From: a virus
IMG/VR virus record: IMGVR_UViG_3300032116_000145
Span: 1-64,000 of that record
Strand: one strand, 5' to 3'
DNA length: 64,000 bases
Positions 53,716-61,443 of this stretch are shown here, piece after piece. Position numbers and translations under genes: made by a program. Numbering within the stretch: position 1 is the first letter of the stretch; the number at the start of each line of letters is the position of its first letter. Below the pieces are notes generated by a model. The model was not told the origin of the DNA. It saw nothing but the letters and a program-made list of their open reading frames with translations, and made no database searches.

Positions 53716-54661
53716 TTTCGTAATCTTCTTTAGTGTATGCCCACAAATCATTCTCAGAGTGCCATATAAGTCTCTCAATGGCTTGGTGGAAACCTTCGTA
53801 ACTCTTGCCTTGGAATACTCCTCCCATTTTACCTATAGCCATGGCTTCATTTGACAGCTCATAGATTAAGGGACTTCCTGGGAACTTTTGGCTTTCTACG
53901 ATAAATCTAAAGTTACTTAACTTTAAATTCTCTCCGTAGATACTGAGATCTGTTTGCTTCAAAGCTTCTGTGTAGAATGCTCCTTGAAAATCATAGCGAT
54001 ACTTCATAAGAGTGTCTGTCCAGAAATTTAAGGAAGTAGTAGTGGTCTTTAAGTCGATAGGATAGAGGATGTTGTTTACTACATCAACAACTACCAAATC
54101 TAAAAGTCCCTTACACTTCACTCCTAAGTACTCAAAACTGAGGGCTTGTTGTGTAAATACCTTGTACTGAGAGTTACCTTTTACAAACTTAGAAGTAAAA
54201 GAGTGGGATTTAAGTCCTTCTGCGATATTAATAATAAGAGCTTCTTGGGCAAAAGAGATTACTTTCTTGCCTTCTGCTGCAATCAAATCTTCGTAATAGG
54301 TCTTACCCTCTGCTGCGAATCTTTCTCTTACCTTAGGAAGAGTATCTCGCTTAAACTTTGCTGCTTCATACGCAATAGTCTCAGCCATACTATCATTTCG
54401 ATTAGTATAAAGATGCCACACAAAATCTCCCATCTGTCCTGTAGGTCTTTCTACACTACTAATGTGGAACTCTGATCTGAATACTTCTTCTCCTTGAGTT
54501 AAAATTAAGTCAACTCCATCACCTATTAGAGTTACTTCTGCGGGCTCATCTGTATCGGAGCTAGGGTCGTAATTATAATAAAGATTAGGGTGTTGTAGTA
54601 GCTTTTTAAGTCTGCTTTGACTCTGTGCTGTACTGTCTAAGTATCCTTGATCTAAAATCAT
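53693..54661 (-). CDS. PD-(D/E)XK exonuclease (RecB/Cas4-like)
   Basis: 322 residues. Core motifs: GDGVDLIL (~48-54), KGLLDLVVVD (D188), then DLK (D203-K205 in LYPIDLKTT) and the trailing helix YRYDFQGAFYTEAL with Gln-Tyr typical of RecB-type nucleases. A PD-(D/E)XK nuclease is one of the genes shared by many crAss-like phages. The start ATG overlaps the upstream small gene's TGA by 4 nt. It probably resects DNA ends for recombination-linked replication. Confidence 0.7.
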   Translation of the reverse strand: MILDQGYLDSTAQSQSRLKKLLQHPNLYYNYDPSSDTDEPAEVTLIGDGVDLILTQGEEVFRSEFHISSVERPTGQMGDFVWHLYTNRNDSMAETIAYEAAKFKRDTLPKVRERFAAEGKTYYEDLIAAEGKKVISFAQEALIINIAEGLKSHSFTSKFVKGNSQYKVFTQQALSFEYLGVKCKGLLDLVVVDVVNNILYPIDLKTTTTSLNFWTDTLMKYRYDFQGAFYTEALKQTDLSIYGENLKLSNFRFIVESQKFPGSPLIYELSNEAMAIGKMGGVFQGKSYEGFHQAIERLIWHSENDLWAYTKEDYENDGIRII

Positions 54662-54840
54662 TTGTCTATTTTATCTATTGTTAAAGTTAAATTAAAAAAC
54701 AAAAACCCTAAGTGAACGCTAAACTTCTGTCTAGAGTGTGTTCTACTAAGGGTTAGTGTAGGGATTATGTAGAAAAACCAATAAGGATAATCTCGTTGTC
54801 CTTGTTTTCTCTTAAAGAAATTACTGAATTTTACCTTCAT
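54658..54840 (-). CDS. small basic/aromatic protein (60 aa)
   Basis: The frame fills an otherwise empty stretch between two operon genes. It overlaps the upstream gene's end by 20 nt and its TGA overlaps the next ATG by 4 nt (ATGA), a spacing used repeatedly in this operon. The product is basic and rich in Phe/Tyr/Thr (KRKQGQRDYPYWFFYIIPTL). No family recognised. The overlap pattern is the main argument that it is real. Confidence 0.45.
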   Translation of the reverse strand: MKVKFSNFFKRKQGQRDYPYWFFYIIPTLTLSRTHSRQKFSVHLGFLFFNLTLTIDKIDK

Positions 54841-55192
54841 CTGTTAAATCGTTAAATTCAGGTTTCTCTCTGAGTATGTAGGCTAGGAACATAGCATTAC
54901 ATTGTATGTGTCCTATGTGAGAGATTTTCGATTCTATGTCTTGGGACTCCCCATTTAATAGACTGAACGTATGCCTAAGCATACTTTCTAAAACTTCACT
55001 AGCAGGCATACCTTGGCGCCAATTATTTGGAGAATACTTAATACAGCCATACTCCAGTACTTCTACCATAGGCTCTAAAGATTTAAAGTCTACGAGAGAC
55101 CATTTTCGCTTACCTGAGTTATACCTTAAGGCTTGTTCTTTCTTAGGAGATCCTTCGTTATAGTCTTCCATAGCAGGGAAATCGTCTGTCAT
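54821..55192 (-). CDS. dATP/dGTP diphosphohydrolase-like protein (DUF5664/MazZ-like)
   Basis: 123 residues matching the DUF5664 pattern (N-terminal dATP/dGTP diphosphohydrolase family): ALRYNSGKRKWSLVDF, then LEPMVEVLEYGCIKYSPNNW, then a helix with ESMLRHTFSLLNGE, and SHIGHIQCNAMFLAYIL. Glu, His and Asp residues on these helices fit an all-alpha NTP pyrophosphatase of the MazG type. MazZ supports 2-aminoadenine phages, but no PurZ-like enzyme is in the window, so a nucleotide-pool or signalling role is more cautious. Confidence 0.6.
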   Translation of the reverse strand: MTDDFPAMEDYNEGSPKKEQALRYNSGKRKWSLVDFKSLEPMVEVLEYGCIKYSPNNWRQGMPASEVLESMLRHTFSLLNGESQDIESKISHIGHIQCNAMFLAYILREKPEFNDLTDEGKIQ

Positions 55193-55194
55193 AA

Positions 55195-55461
55195 TTAACG
55201 CATTAAGGCTCCTGTAGTAGTTTGAGAAACAGGATTAGTAGGTTCTACGGTTAAGATAACTCTTCCAAACTTCATTGGAACAATCTCAGTAACCTTACAG
55301 ATTACCCCGTTGCAATTAACAAGAGTACCTAGTTGAATACTTTCTGCTGACTCACTGTCATTGTAAGTGACGATGTTATCACCGTAGTGATAATCTACAT
55401 GTGGTAAGCCTACTGCTTCCACTCTGTTTGTTTCTGTTCTTGGTTCTATAATGTATAACAT
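55195..55461 (-). CDS. small hypothetical beta-rich protein
   Basis: 88 residues, start 9 nt after the upstream gene and stop 2 nt before the next. Several Val/Ile strands (GTLVNCNGVICKVTEIVPMK) suggest a small barrel, perhaps an SH3- or KOW-like fold. No family recognised. Confidence 0.45.
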   Translation of the reverse strand: MLYIIEPRTETNRVEAVGLPHVDYHYGDNIVTYNDSESAESIQLGTLVNCNGVICKVTEIVPMKFGRVILTVEPTNPVSQTTTGALMR

Positions 55462-55470
55462 AATTTTATT

Positions 55471-55908
55471 TTAAGTTAGTTCTGGTACTTCCACTCCCAG
55501 TATTTCTCTTGCAAAGGTAATAACATCTTGGATAAACTTATGAACTTCTTCCTTCTTTCCCTTAGAAAGTGAGAGAGGAGTTTTGATGAATTGTCCCTGA
55601 AACATAGTCTCTTCGTAGAAGTACTTATCCTTAAGGAAAGTTACTACGTCTTCTTTGGTGTATACTTCCCCTGTAAGCGACTCAAATCCTCCTCGGATAA
55701 TAGGTACTAGGGTACTATAAAAATAAGCCAACTGAGGGTTTGTTTTCTTTGAGTCAATTCGTGTGATACAAATCTCTACATCTACTTTGGGGTCCTGTTT
55801 CATAAGTTCTCTAAAATAAGTCTGCATTAATTCTCTGTCTCCCTTAAGATGGACTGTGCCATCTATGTTGAGAGACAGAGATGCAGGTATGTAAACTCTA
55901 TTTATCAT
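55471..55908 (-). CDS. NinB-like recombination protein (tentative)
   Basis: 145 residues. Residues ~50-100 carry RIDSKKTNPQLAYFYSTLVP, then ESLTGEVYTKEDVVTFLKDK. This resembles the R/K-x-N-x-Q-x-x-Y-(x)n-P plus EExHExLKxKF layout of NinB-type and related phage recombination/ssDNA-binding proteins. The presence of a NinG-like gene in the same region makes this plausible. Its ATG overlaps the upstream TGA by 4 nt. The match is of pattern only. Confidence 0.4.
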   Translation of the reverse strand: MINRVYIPASLSLNIDGTVHLKGDRELMQTYFRELMKQDPKVDVEICITRIDSKKTNPQLAYFYSTLVPIIRGGFESLTGEVYTKEDVVTFLKDKYFYEETMFQGQFIKTPLSLSKGKKEEVHKFIQDVITFAREILGVEVPELT

Positions 55909-56168
55909 AACTTAGTGTTCGTTCTCTTTTCTATTTCTTCTAAAAGCAAAAATGCCAACTCTTCATCTTCATCTATCTGGCTACTTGCATTTCTTCTCTG
56001 CAAATATCCATCTAAAATCTTAACAAAGTAGGCATTTTTTGCTTTAGCTTCATTAATTGCTTTACGTAAATCGTCATTAACAAACTCACGAATGAATTGA
56101 TACTGTGTGTTAACTGCTCTAGCAAGAAGATAAGTTCTTCTTACTTCTTTTAATTGTTCGTCTGTCAT
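55905..56168 (-). CDS. small helical protein
   Basis: 87 residues, all helix by eye (TDEQLKEVRRTYLLARAVNT and an acidic C-terminal helix DEDEELAFLLLEEIEKR). It overlaps genes on both sides by 4 nt (ATGA at each end), including the homing endonuclease upstream. Function unknown. Confidence 0.5.
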   Translation of the reverse strand: MTDEQLKEVRRTYLLARAVNTQYQFIREFVNDDLRKAINEAKAKNAYFVKILDGYLQRRNASSQIDEDEELAFLLLEEIEKRTNTKL

Positions 56169-56911
56169 GCATTAAGCAGGTCTATAAATTTATAATATTT
56201 TCTATTGAGTCTGATACAATCATCACTGTCAAGGTATATTAGATCAAAGAATTTTTTAAAGTCTGCTTTTCTCTCTACCCAAACATCATAGTGATTTGTT
56301 CCTAATCTACTTCTTAACTTACTGTATATCCCGTTGCTACTCAGAAACTCTACAATTTGTTCTCCTAATTCTAGACTTCCCGTAGTTATCTTGCAACAGT
56401 GCTTTTTGTTGTGTACAGATCCATCTCCGTCAAATATTCCCCTCAATAGATGAGTGGTGATTGGGATGGTTAACTTTAGACTTAGAGATTTTTTAGGAGT
56501 TATACCGTAAGATACTAGTATGTCTACTATCTTTTTGTTGCTGAAGTACATTACATGTAAATTCTCTTGCTGAAGGTGGTAGTTGGCACTGCAGTAAGAG
56601 ATGAATTTATCTTTTATCTCTGAGTCTATAGTGGCTAGTGACAACCTATTACTTCTGTTTATGCAAGATATATTACCGTCAGCTATTATGTATCCTACCC
56701 AATATTCTGAATTTTTGTTTCCTACAGTAAATAGTTCGGGATTAATTGTAGACTTTCTACCTGATCCACGTGCTACTCCATATTTCTTAGCTACGATAGA
56801 CGGGTAGTCCTTGTATACATTTAATCTCTCACATATATCTTTAATCTCTAGGTTTTCTTTGTATAGAGCTAGGACTTTTAGTTCCAAATCACTATTGTAT
56901 CGTTTTTTCAT
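56165..56911 (-). CDS. LAGLIDADG homing endonuclease (free-standing)
   Basis: 248 residues with two LAGLIDADG-type helices: WVGYIIADGNI (71-81) and LLRGIFDGDGSV (155-166), each ending in the catalytic acidic residue, so a monomeric enzyme. An N-terminal helix-turn-helix (LKVLALYKENLEIKDICERL, 11-30) may add DNA binding. It is not inside an intron or intein that I can see. A TATATTTG box lies 4 nt before its ATG and its TGA overlaps the next start by 4 nt, so it is translationally fused to the host operon. Expected action: cutting phage lacking the element near the polymerase locus to spread itself. Confidence 0.75.
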   Translation of the reverse strand: MKKRYNSDLELKVLALYKENLEIKDICERLNVYKDYPSIVAKKYGVARGSGRKSTINPELFTVGNKNSEYWVGYIIADGNISCINRSNRLSLATIDSEIKDKFISYCSANYHLQQENLHVMYFSNKKIVDILVSYGITPKKSLSLKLTIPITTHLLRGIFDGDGSVHNKKHCCKITTGSLELGEQIVEFLSSNGIYSKLRSRLGTNHYDVWVERKADFKKFFDLIYLDSDDCIRLNRKYYKFIDLLNA

Positions 56912-56915
56912 GCTA

Positions 56916-56923
56916 CAAATATA
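56916..56923 (-). promoter_or_regulatory. TATATTTG -7 box 4 nt before the homing endonuclease start
   Basis: On the minus strand TATATTTG is followed by TAGC and then ATG. No TTG at the usual distance. The mRNA would be leaderless or start within a few nt of the ATG. The box could drive the endonuclease and all downstream genes to 51685. Confidence 0.45.
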
Positions 56924-56980
56924 GTGTTTTTTCTAGTTTATCCTACCATATTTATAACAAATCCTGTAACTTTATCATTT

Positions 56981-58954
56981 TTACTTCTTCCAATACCTTG
57001 CATGGGCAGGTTCTGCGCCTAATCTAACTCTTTTACAAAACTTAGCAGCAGATTTTTCCATAGCTTGCTGAATAGCATTTGAGCATTGTTCTACAATTGA
57101 CTCAGGACACTCTATTAGGTACTCGTCATGGATTATATTTACTATCTTAACTGTGTTAAACAGATTCTTGGGAATTAAATAGTCTTTCCAGAAGTAAATA
57201 CCTGCAAGTTTGCTTATCTCAGCGCTCTCTCCCTGTACTCGATAATTCAACGACATTCTCTCAATGTCTCCTTTCTTGCGGAAATACCTGGATACTTTGT
57301 CTTTCATTGTTCTTGCCGTAGGAGTATCACTGTTCTTAATCTGTTTGTACTTTTCCCAGAACTCTTTACTCTTTAGTTCTTGTTCTATCCCTTTAAACTC
57401 TTCAAAGTAGTCTACATAACACTTCTTACCAGTAACAGGCGACAATAACACATACCCTTTCTCAACCCCAAACTTCTTTGCTTCGGTGTAATACCTGTCT
57501 AAGTCTGGAAATGCCAAGAAATATTTCTTGTATATGTCTTCTCCTTCTTCTGGAGATAGGTTAAGTTGATCTGATATAGCTTTTGCTGAACCTCCATAGG
57601 CTAAAGCAAAACCAATAACTTTACTTTGCTGTCTTTTGTCTTTGTGCTTTGACTTAATCTCATCTAAAGATAATCCGTTTAATTCTTTAAACATCTTACT
57701 TGCGATAAAGCTGTGCATGTCAGAAAGACCCTTATCATAAAACTCTAACAAAGATGGGTCTAAACATTGGTTAGCTAAAACCACAGATTCTTGTGCTGTG
57801 TAATCGCAACTTATCAAGAGATTACCATCTTCAGCTACAAAGCAACTACGAGTCTCTTGGTCTGACGGAATGTTTTGAAAGTTAAAGTTCTTTACGTTAC
57901 CAGATTTACCCCCACTAGATAAGCGTCCTGTGTTCATCAACTGCTTAAACTGTGTGTGGATTCTTCCGCTTACTGGATTGATTTGTTCTATCCAGTTGTA
58001 ACCATAAGTTCCTATGTCTTTCTGTGCTTCTTTAAAAGAGAGGTAAGTATTAATAATTGGGTACTTAGAAGCAAACTTACCTAAGTGACTTGCTTCTATC
58101 GTTTGTTTCTTGACTCCTTTTTCTACTACAGTTGTATTTACTCCTATAGCTTCAAAGAATTCTACAACCTGTGAGGGTGAGTTCCAGTTTACATTAATTT
58201 TATTACCTGAAGAGAACATGTCTAGTTGATGGTCTATAAACTTAGTCATGTTGTTCTCTAAGATAAACTTATTAAGTGATTCTACTGCCTCATCAGCTTG
58301 TATTTGTACTTTTTCAATCTTCTTCGTCCATTGTTCTACGTCTAGTTTCATACCGCAGTATTCGATATACGCTAGAACTAGAACAAAGCGATTGTCCAGT
58401 TCCATAGACACATCAGTGCCTTCTGTTAACTGTCCAAAGTTTTGCTTACTTTTAATTTCGTGTAGGTATTTTACGTCATAGGCAGAATACTTAACAAACC
58501 CTTCGGTTAGTCTACCTGTAATATTTGCTCGTTCTTCCTTACTAAGTGTTACTCCGCAATGACGTTGTACACAAGCAGCTAAAGAACATCTATGACTTTC
58601 TATACCCAAACGAGCTGTTTTCTCGCCTAAGAACGTATCATATACCCTAGTGGGTACAATTCTCTGATGATACAAGAATCTTAAGTCAAACTTAAAGTTA
58701 TGACCTATTAGTTCTTTAGTTTCTAATAAATTCTTATACTCTTGGATGTCTATCGTAGACAAGTCAATAACATACTGAACTTCTTGGTCTCCTAACTGCA
58801 AGGTATAAAACTTGCAAGTATATGGATCAAATCCAGAAGTCTCAGTATCGACACCAATAGAATCAAACTTATTTAAGTAATCTAAAGAATCTTGTACAGA
58901 GCAGAGAGTTACATCAGGTAGGGAGATATCTTGTTTTGTTACTAGATAAATCAC
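56981..58954 (-). CDS. family A DNA polymerase with 3'-5' exonuclease
   Basis: 657 residues from a GTG start. Exonuclease motifs: DTE (D36, E38), NFKFD (N85-D90) and YSAYD (Y156-D160). Polymerase motifs: A, DYTAQE (D384); B, RQQSKVIGFALAYGG (K445, Y453, G454); C, HDE (609-611). Length and lack of a 5'-nuclease domain fit T7-like replicative phage polymerases. Residue Tyr453 at the O-helix position is noteworthy (Phe would discriminate against dideoxynucleotides). Crassvirales use either family A or B polymerases; this one is family A. It starts 6 nt after the NinG-like gene. Confidence 0.92.
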   Translation of the reverse strand: MIYLVTKQDISLPDVTLCSVQDSLDYLNKFDSIGVDTETSGFDPYTCKFYTLQLGDQEVQYVIDLSTIDIQEYKNLLETKELIGHNFKFDLRFLYHQRIVPTRVYDTFLGEKTARLGIESHRCSLAACVQRHCGVTLSKEERANITGRLTEGFVKYSAYDVKYLHEIKSKQNFGQLTEGTDVSMELDNRFVLVLAYIEYCGMKLDVEQWTKKIEKVQIQADEAVESLNKFILENNMTKFIDHQLDMFSSGNKINVNWNSPSQVVEFFEAIGVNTTVVEKGVKKQTIEASHLGKFASKYPIINTYLSFKEAQKDIGTYGYNWIEQINPVSGRIHTQFKQLMNTGRLSSGGKSGNVKNFNFQNIPSDQETRSCFVAEDGNLLISCDYTAQESVVLANQCLDPSLLEFYDKGLSDMHSFIASKMFKELNGLSLDEIKSKHKDKRQQSKVIGFALAYGGSAKAISDQLNLSPEEGEDIYKKYFLAFPDLDRYYTEAKKFGVEKGYVLLSPVTGKKCYVDYFEEFKGIEQELKSKEFWEKYKQIKNSDTPTARTMKDKVSRYFRKKGDIERMSLNYRVQGESAEISKLAGIYFWKDYLIPKNLFNTVKIVNIIHDEYLIECPESIVEQCSNAIQQAMEKSAAKFCKRVRLGAEPAHARYWKK

Positions 58955-58960
58955 TTTAAA

Positions 58961-59605
58961 TCATTTTAATAATGGTCCTACTATTTTGTTATAATCGTGT
59001 AATGCTTCACGGAGCTTCTGATACTTCTCAGTTTGAGTGTAGTTGCCTTGTTCAATATCTGTTAGGCAAGTTCTGTACACATCGTAAATGAGTTTTCTAT
59101 CGTGGTTGCTTAGCTTAAGAATCTTATTTGAAAGTTGCAGCATATCTTCCGTAGTGTCTTCTCCCCATATCTTGTTTAAAGATTTACCTAAGTTCCACAC
59201 GTGGTGAGGAGTATATAGGTTGCATTTTGGGCAGGCTGGTAAAAGATTAGTTAAGTGGTATCGTGTAGATACTTTGGTTCTTCCTACGAAGTGTGCACAC
59301 TGAAGTCCTTTAGGATCAAGTGTAATCTCACAAGCATGGCACTTATTAATGTGTGCCCCTCTTACTAGCCAGGAGGTTATTTGGTCTAACCTACTTTGAG
59401 TAATAGTTTCTTGTTTGATCTTCCTCTTGATCTCTTTGCGGACTTTTTGCTTAGCTTTTTTTTCTTTGACTACACAGGTAGCACACAACCTCTTTGTTTT
59501 GTTTGCTATTGCTTTAATCTTACCACACTCAGAGCAAGGTTTCTGCAACTCTTTCTCTTCTGGTAGTCCCTTTACGGGTATCTTTTTAGGTGTTCTCTTT
59601 AACAT
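58961..59605 (-). CDS. ninG: NinG/Rap-like recombination nuclease
   Basis: 214 residues. An N-terminal zinc site (C24, C27, C41, C44) and basic helix are followed by the NinG-type domain: CHACE (C89, C92), QCAHFVGR (C103, H105) and LTNLLPACPKCN (N120, C125, C128). This is the HNH-like core of lambda NinG/Rap, which acts on Holliday junctions and branched DNA. It is first in a unit with the DNA polymerase, behind a TATATTTG box only 6 nt from the ATG. Confidence 0.7.
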   Translation of the reverse strand: MLKRTPKKIPVKGLPEEKELQKPCSECGKIKAIANKTKRLCATCVVKEKKAKQKVRKEIKRKIKQETITQSRLDQITSWLVRGAHINKCHACEITLDPKGLQCAHFVGRTKVSTRYHLTNLLPACPKCNLYTPHHVWNLGKSLNKIWGEDTTEDMLQLSNKILKLSNHDRKLIYDVYRTCLTDIEQGNYTQTEKYQKLREALHDYNKIVGPLLK

Positions 59606-59611
59606 ACTTCA

Positions 59612-59619
59612 CAAATATA
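59612..59619 (-). promoter_or_regulatory. TATATTTG -7 box 6 nt before the NinG-like start
   Basis: Minus strand TATATTTG, then TGAAGT, then ATG. It lies just after a terminator, so a new unit does begin here. No clear -33 TTG. The expected transcription start falls at or next to the start codon. Confidence 0.55.
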
Positions 59620-59630
59620 GATAAGAACTA

Positions 59631-59659
59631 CTAAAAAGAAAAGGGGGCCAATGACCCCC
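59631..59659 (-). terminator. rho-independent terminator after the DUF932 gene
   Basis: On the minus strand GGGGG (59659-59655) pairs with CCCCC (59647-59643), and TTTTCTTTTT follows. It ends the primase/glycosylase operon. Confidence 0.8.
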
Positions 59660-59683
59660 AAATCCTTTGGCATGCAACAGGTA

Positions 59684-60532
59684 TTACAAAGATAACAATT
59701 CTTGGTAAATAGGAGTGTAGGTTTCAGAAATTAATTCTAAACCTTTGTTGTTGATGTTATAAGCAGTGCCATGAATCAGAGACTCACGCTTAGACTCTAT
59801 ACTCTTGTGTGACATCATATAGTTAGTAAAGCGAGTAGTTGCGTTAAACAAAGCGTAAGCAGTGTTACCGTGTGTCTCATACTCCATATTAATGGCTCTT
59901 TTAAAGTCACCTACTCTGTTCTTACCTCTTGAGTTAGCTACATCTCCTCCGATAATATTTAAGATAAAATCATCTGTAACAGTTTCAGGTACGTTAATCT
60001 TACTCAATTCAATCAACTTTTCAATAAACTGCTCTTCTTGGGTGAGAGAGTTTTGAAGTTGAGAGACGATAAGACTTAAGCGACCATGTGAATTCTTAGT
60101 ATGTCTTACACGCTGAGAGTCCCTTAGTGCCATATAAAAGGTATTAGCACATACAACAGTTACATTAGTGGCACCAAAGCCTATAGGAGAGCTTCCATCA
60201 TGGGAAGTCAAAGCAGTTAAGTATCTTTTATTAGAAGATCCTCCGATTTGTACATCTTGTAGGGGAAACTGATAGTAGACTTTTTGTCCATCTCCAAGCA
60301 TTCCACCTCTTTCACCTGATATATTTACTCTAGCAGCTGCTTCAAGTAACATATCTAGGATTTCTTCATTCTGTGTAGGAACATATTTAGCTCCTACAAT
60401 ACCTAAACATCTGTTAGAGTCTGTTCTAAATACTCCAAATGCTGGTGTTGTTTCTCCCTCAGGACCAAATAAGGCTTTCTTTTCTACCCTCCAATTAGTT
60501 CCTGATGAGTTTAATAAATCTAGTTTATTCAT
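59684..60532 (-). CDS. DUF932 family protein
   Basis: 282 residues in the style of DUF932 (phage/plasmid-like TIGR03299 family): an N-terminal WRVEKKALFG and GIVGAKYVPTQNEEILDML, then GGMLGDGQKVYYQFPL, LTSHDGSSPIGFGATNVTVV and CANTFYMALRD. The family occurs widely in phages and plasmids near replication and repair genes, but its biochemical role is unknown. The ATG overlaps the upstream TGA by 4 nt. Terminator follows. Confidence 0.7.
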   Translation of the reverse strand: MNKLDLLNSSGTNWRVEKKALFGPEGETTPAFGVFRTDSNRCLGIVGAKYVPTQNEEILDMLLEAAARVNISGERGGMLGDGQKVYYQFPLQDVQIGGSSNKRYLTALTSHDGSSPIGFGATNVTVVCANTFYMALRDSQRVRHTKNSHGRLSLIVSQLQNSLTQEEQFIEKLIELSKINVPETVTDDFILNIIGGDVANSRGKNRVGDFKRAINMEYETHGNTAYALFNATTRFTNYMMSHKSIESKRESLIHGTAYNINNKGLELISETYTPIYQELLSL

Positions 60533-60726
60533 ATTGTTGGTTTTTTAAATGTTTCGATAAATTTTGTTAGTTCTTCTAGTTCTTTGATTCTTCCTTGTAC
60601 TTCACAGTAAGCGTACTCACTGTCTTGTTCGAGTTTTTTGATTTCTATGGTTCTTTCTTTAAGGTGTTCTACTAGTTTACCTTTGAATTCGATATGACCT
60701 AAGGTCTCATAATCTTGCCAATTCAT
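60529..60726 (-). CDS. small coiled-coil protein
   Basis: 65 residues, nearly all charged helix (KLVEHLKERTIEIKKLEQDS and a heptad-like end). It overlaps the DUF932 start by 4 nt and may be its partner. No family recognised. Confidence 0.5.
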   Translation of the reverse strand: MNWQDYETLGHIEFKGKLVEHLKERTIEIKKLEQDSEYAYCEVQGRIKELEELTKFIETFKKPTI

Positions 60727-60741
60727 GTTTTTTATTTTAAT

Positions 60742-61443
60742 CTATTTTAAGTTATCTAACCACTCAATAGAGTCTCCATTGTTTGCAGTTAGTATTTGGT
60801 TAATTCTTGTAAAGTGATCGCAATCCCACTCTCCTCCTTTGTATAATGCGGAAGCAGGATGAGGTGCTGTTAATACGTGGTGAAAGTTGTCATCAACTAA
60901 GTGAGCAAACTTTAAAGCATCTTTACCCCAGAAACAAAAGATTAATCCCGTAGTACTACTGCTTAAAGTTTTAAGTACATCTTCGGTAAACTGTTTCCAA
61001 GGCTCCAAGTGAGAACCTGACTTACCTTCTTCGATAGTTAAAGCTGCATTTAGCATAAGAATTCCTTGCTTAGCCCATGATTCTATATTCATATCTATGG
61101 GGAAGGATAACTCGTCTGGATAAATGTCTTGCTTAATTTTACTGTACATAATCCTAAGGGAAGGAGGTACGTAGTCTCTGTTTCTAGGTGCAAAAGAAAG
61201 TCCACATGCTACTGGTTCACCCTTATACTTGTTTGGGTAAGGGTCCATCCCCAGCAGGACAACACGGACTTTCTGAAAGGGAGTTAAATTAAAAGCCCTG
61301 AAGACTTCATCTTTGTGAGGAAAGATTTCTTTAGTTGTTCTTTCTTTAGCGACGAAGCCTCCAAGGCTCTTAAAATACGGACTTTCTATTGTTTCTTTTA
61401 AATGCTGATACCAATCATCTGGTATATCAATTAGCTTTTTCAT
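60742..61443 (-). CDS. ung: uracil-DNA glycosylase
   Basis: 233 residues, normal length for family 1 UDG. Water-activating loop LLGMDPYPN (D67; family consensus GQDPYH, so Gln to Met and His to Pro), WAKQGILMLNAALTIEEG (Asn pocket, ~124-140), the GSHLEPWKQF helix and the His loop APHPASALYKGG (H195; consensus HPSPLS). It removes uracil from DNA. The altered loop residues may change activity. It ends with TAG, the only TAG stop found. It overlaps the DnaA-like gene by 17 nt. Confidence 0.85.
   Translation of the reverse strand: MKKLIDIPDDWYQHLKETIESPYFKSLGGFVAKERTTKEIFPHKDEVFRAFNLTPFQKVRVVLLGMDPYPNKYKGEPVACGLSFAPRNRDYVPPSLRIMYSKIKQDIYPDELSFPIDMNIESWAKQGILMLNAALTIEEGKSGSHLEPWKQFTEDVLKTLSSSTTGLIFCFWGKDALKFAHLVDDNFHHVLTAPHPASALYKGGEWDCDHFTRINQILTANNGDSIEWLDNLK

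Noticed and set aside
54821-55192. 2-aminoadenine (Z-genome) phage suggested by the MazZ-like gene
   Set aside because: No PurZ-like gene or DpoZ-type evidence is in the window; the family also occurs in ordinary phages.
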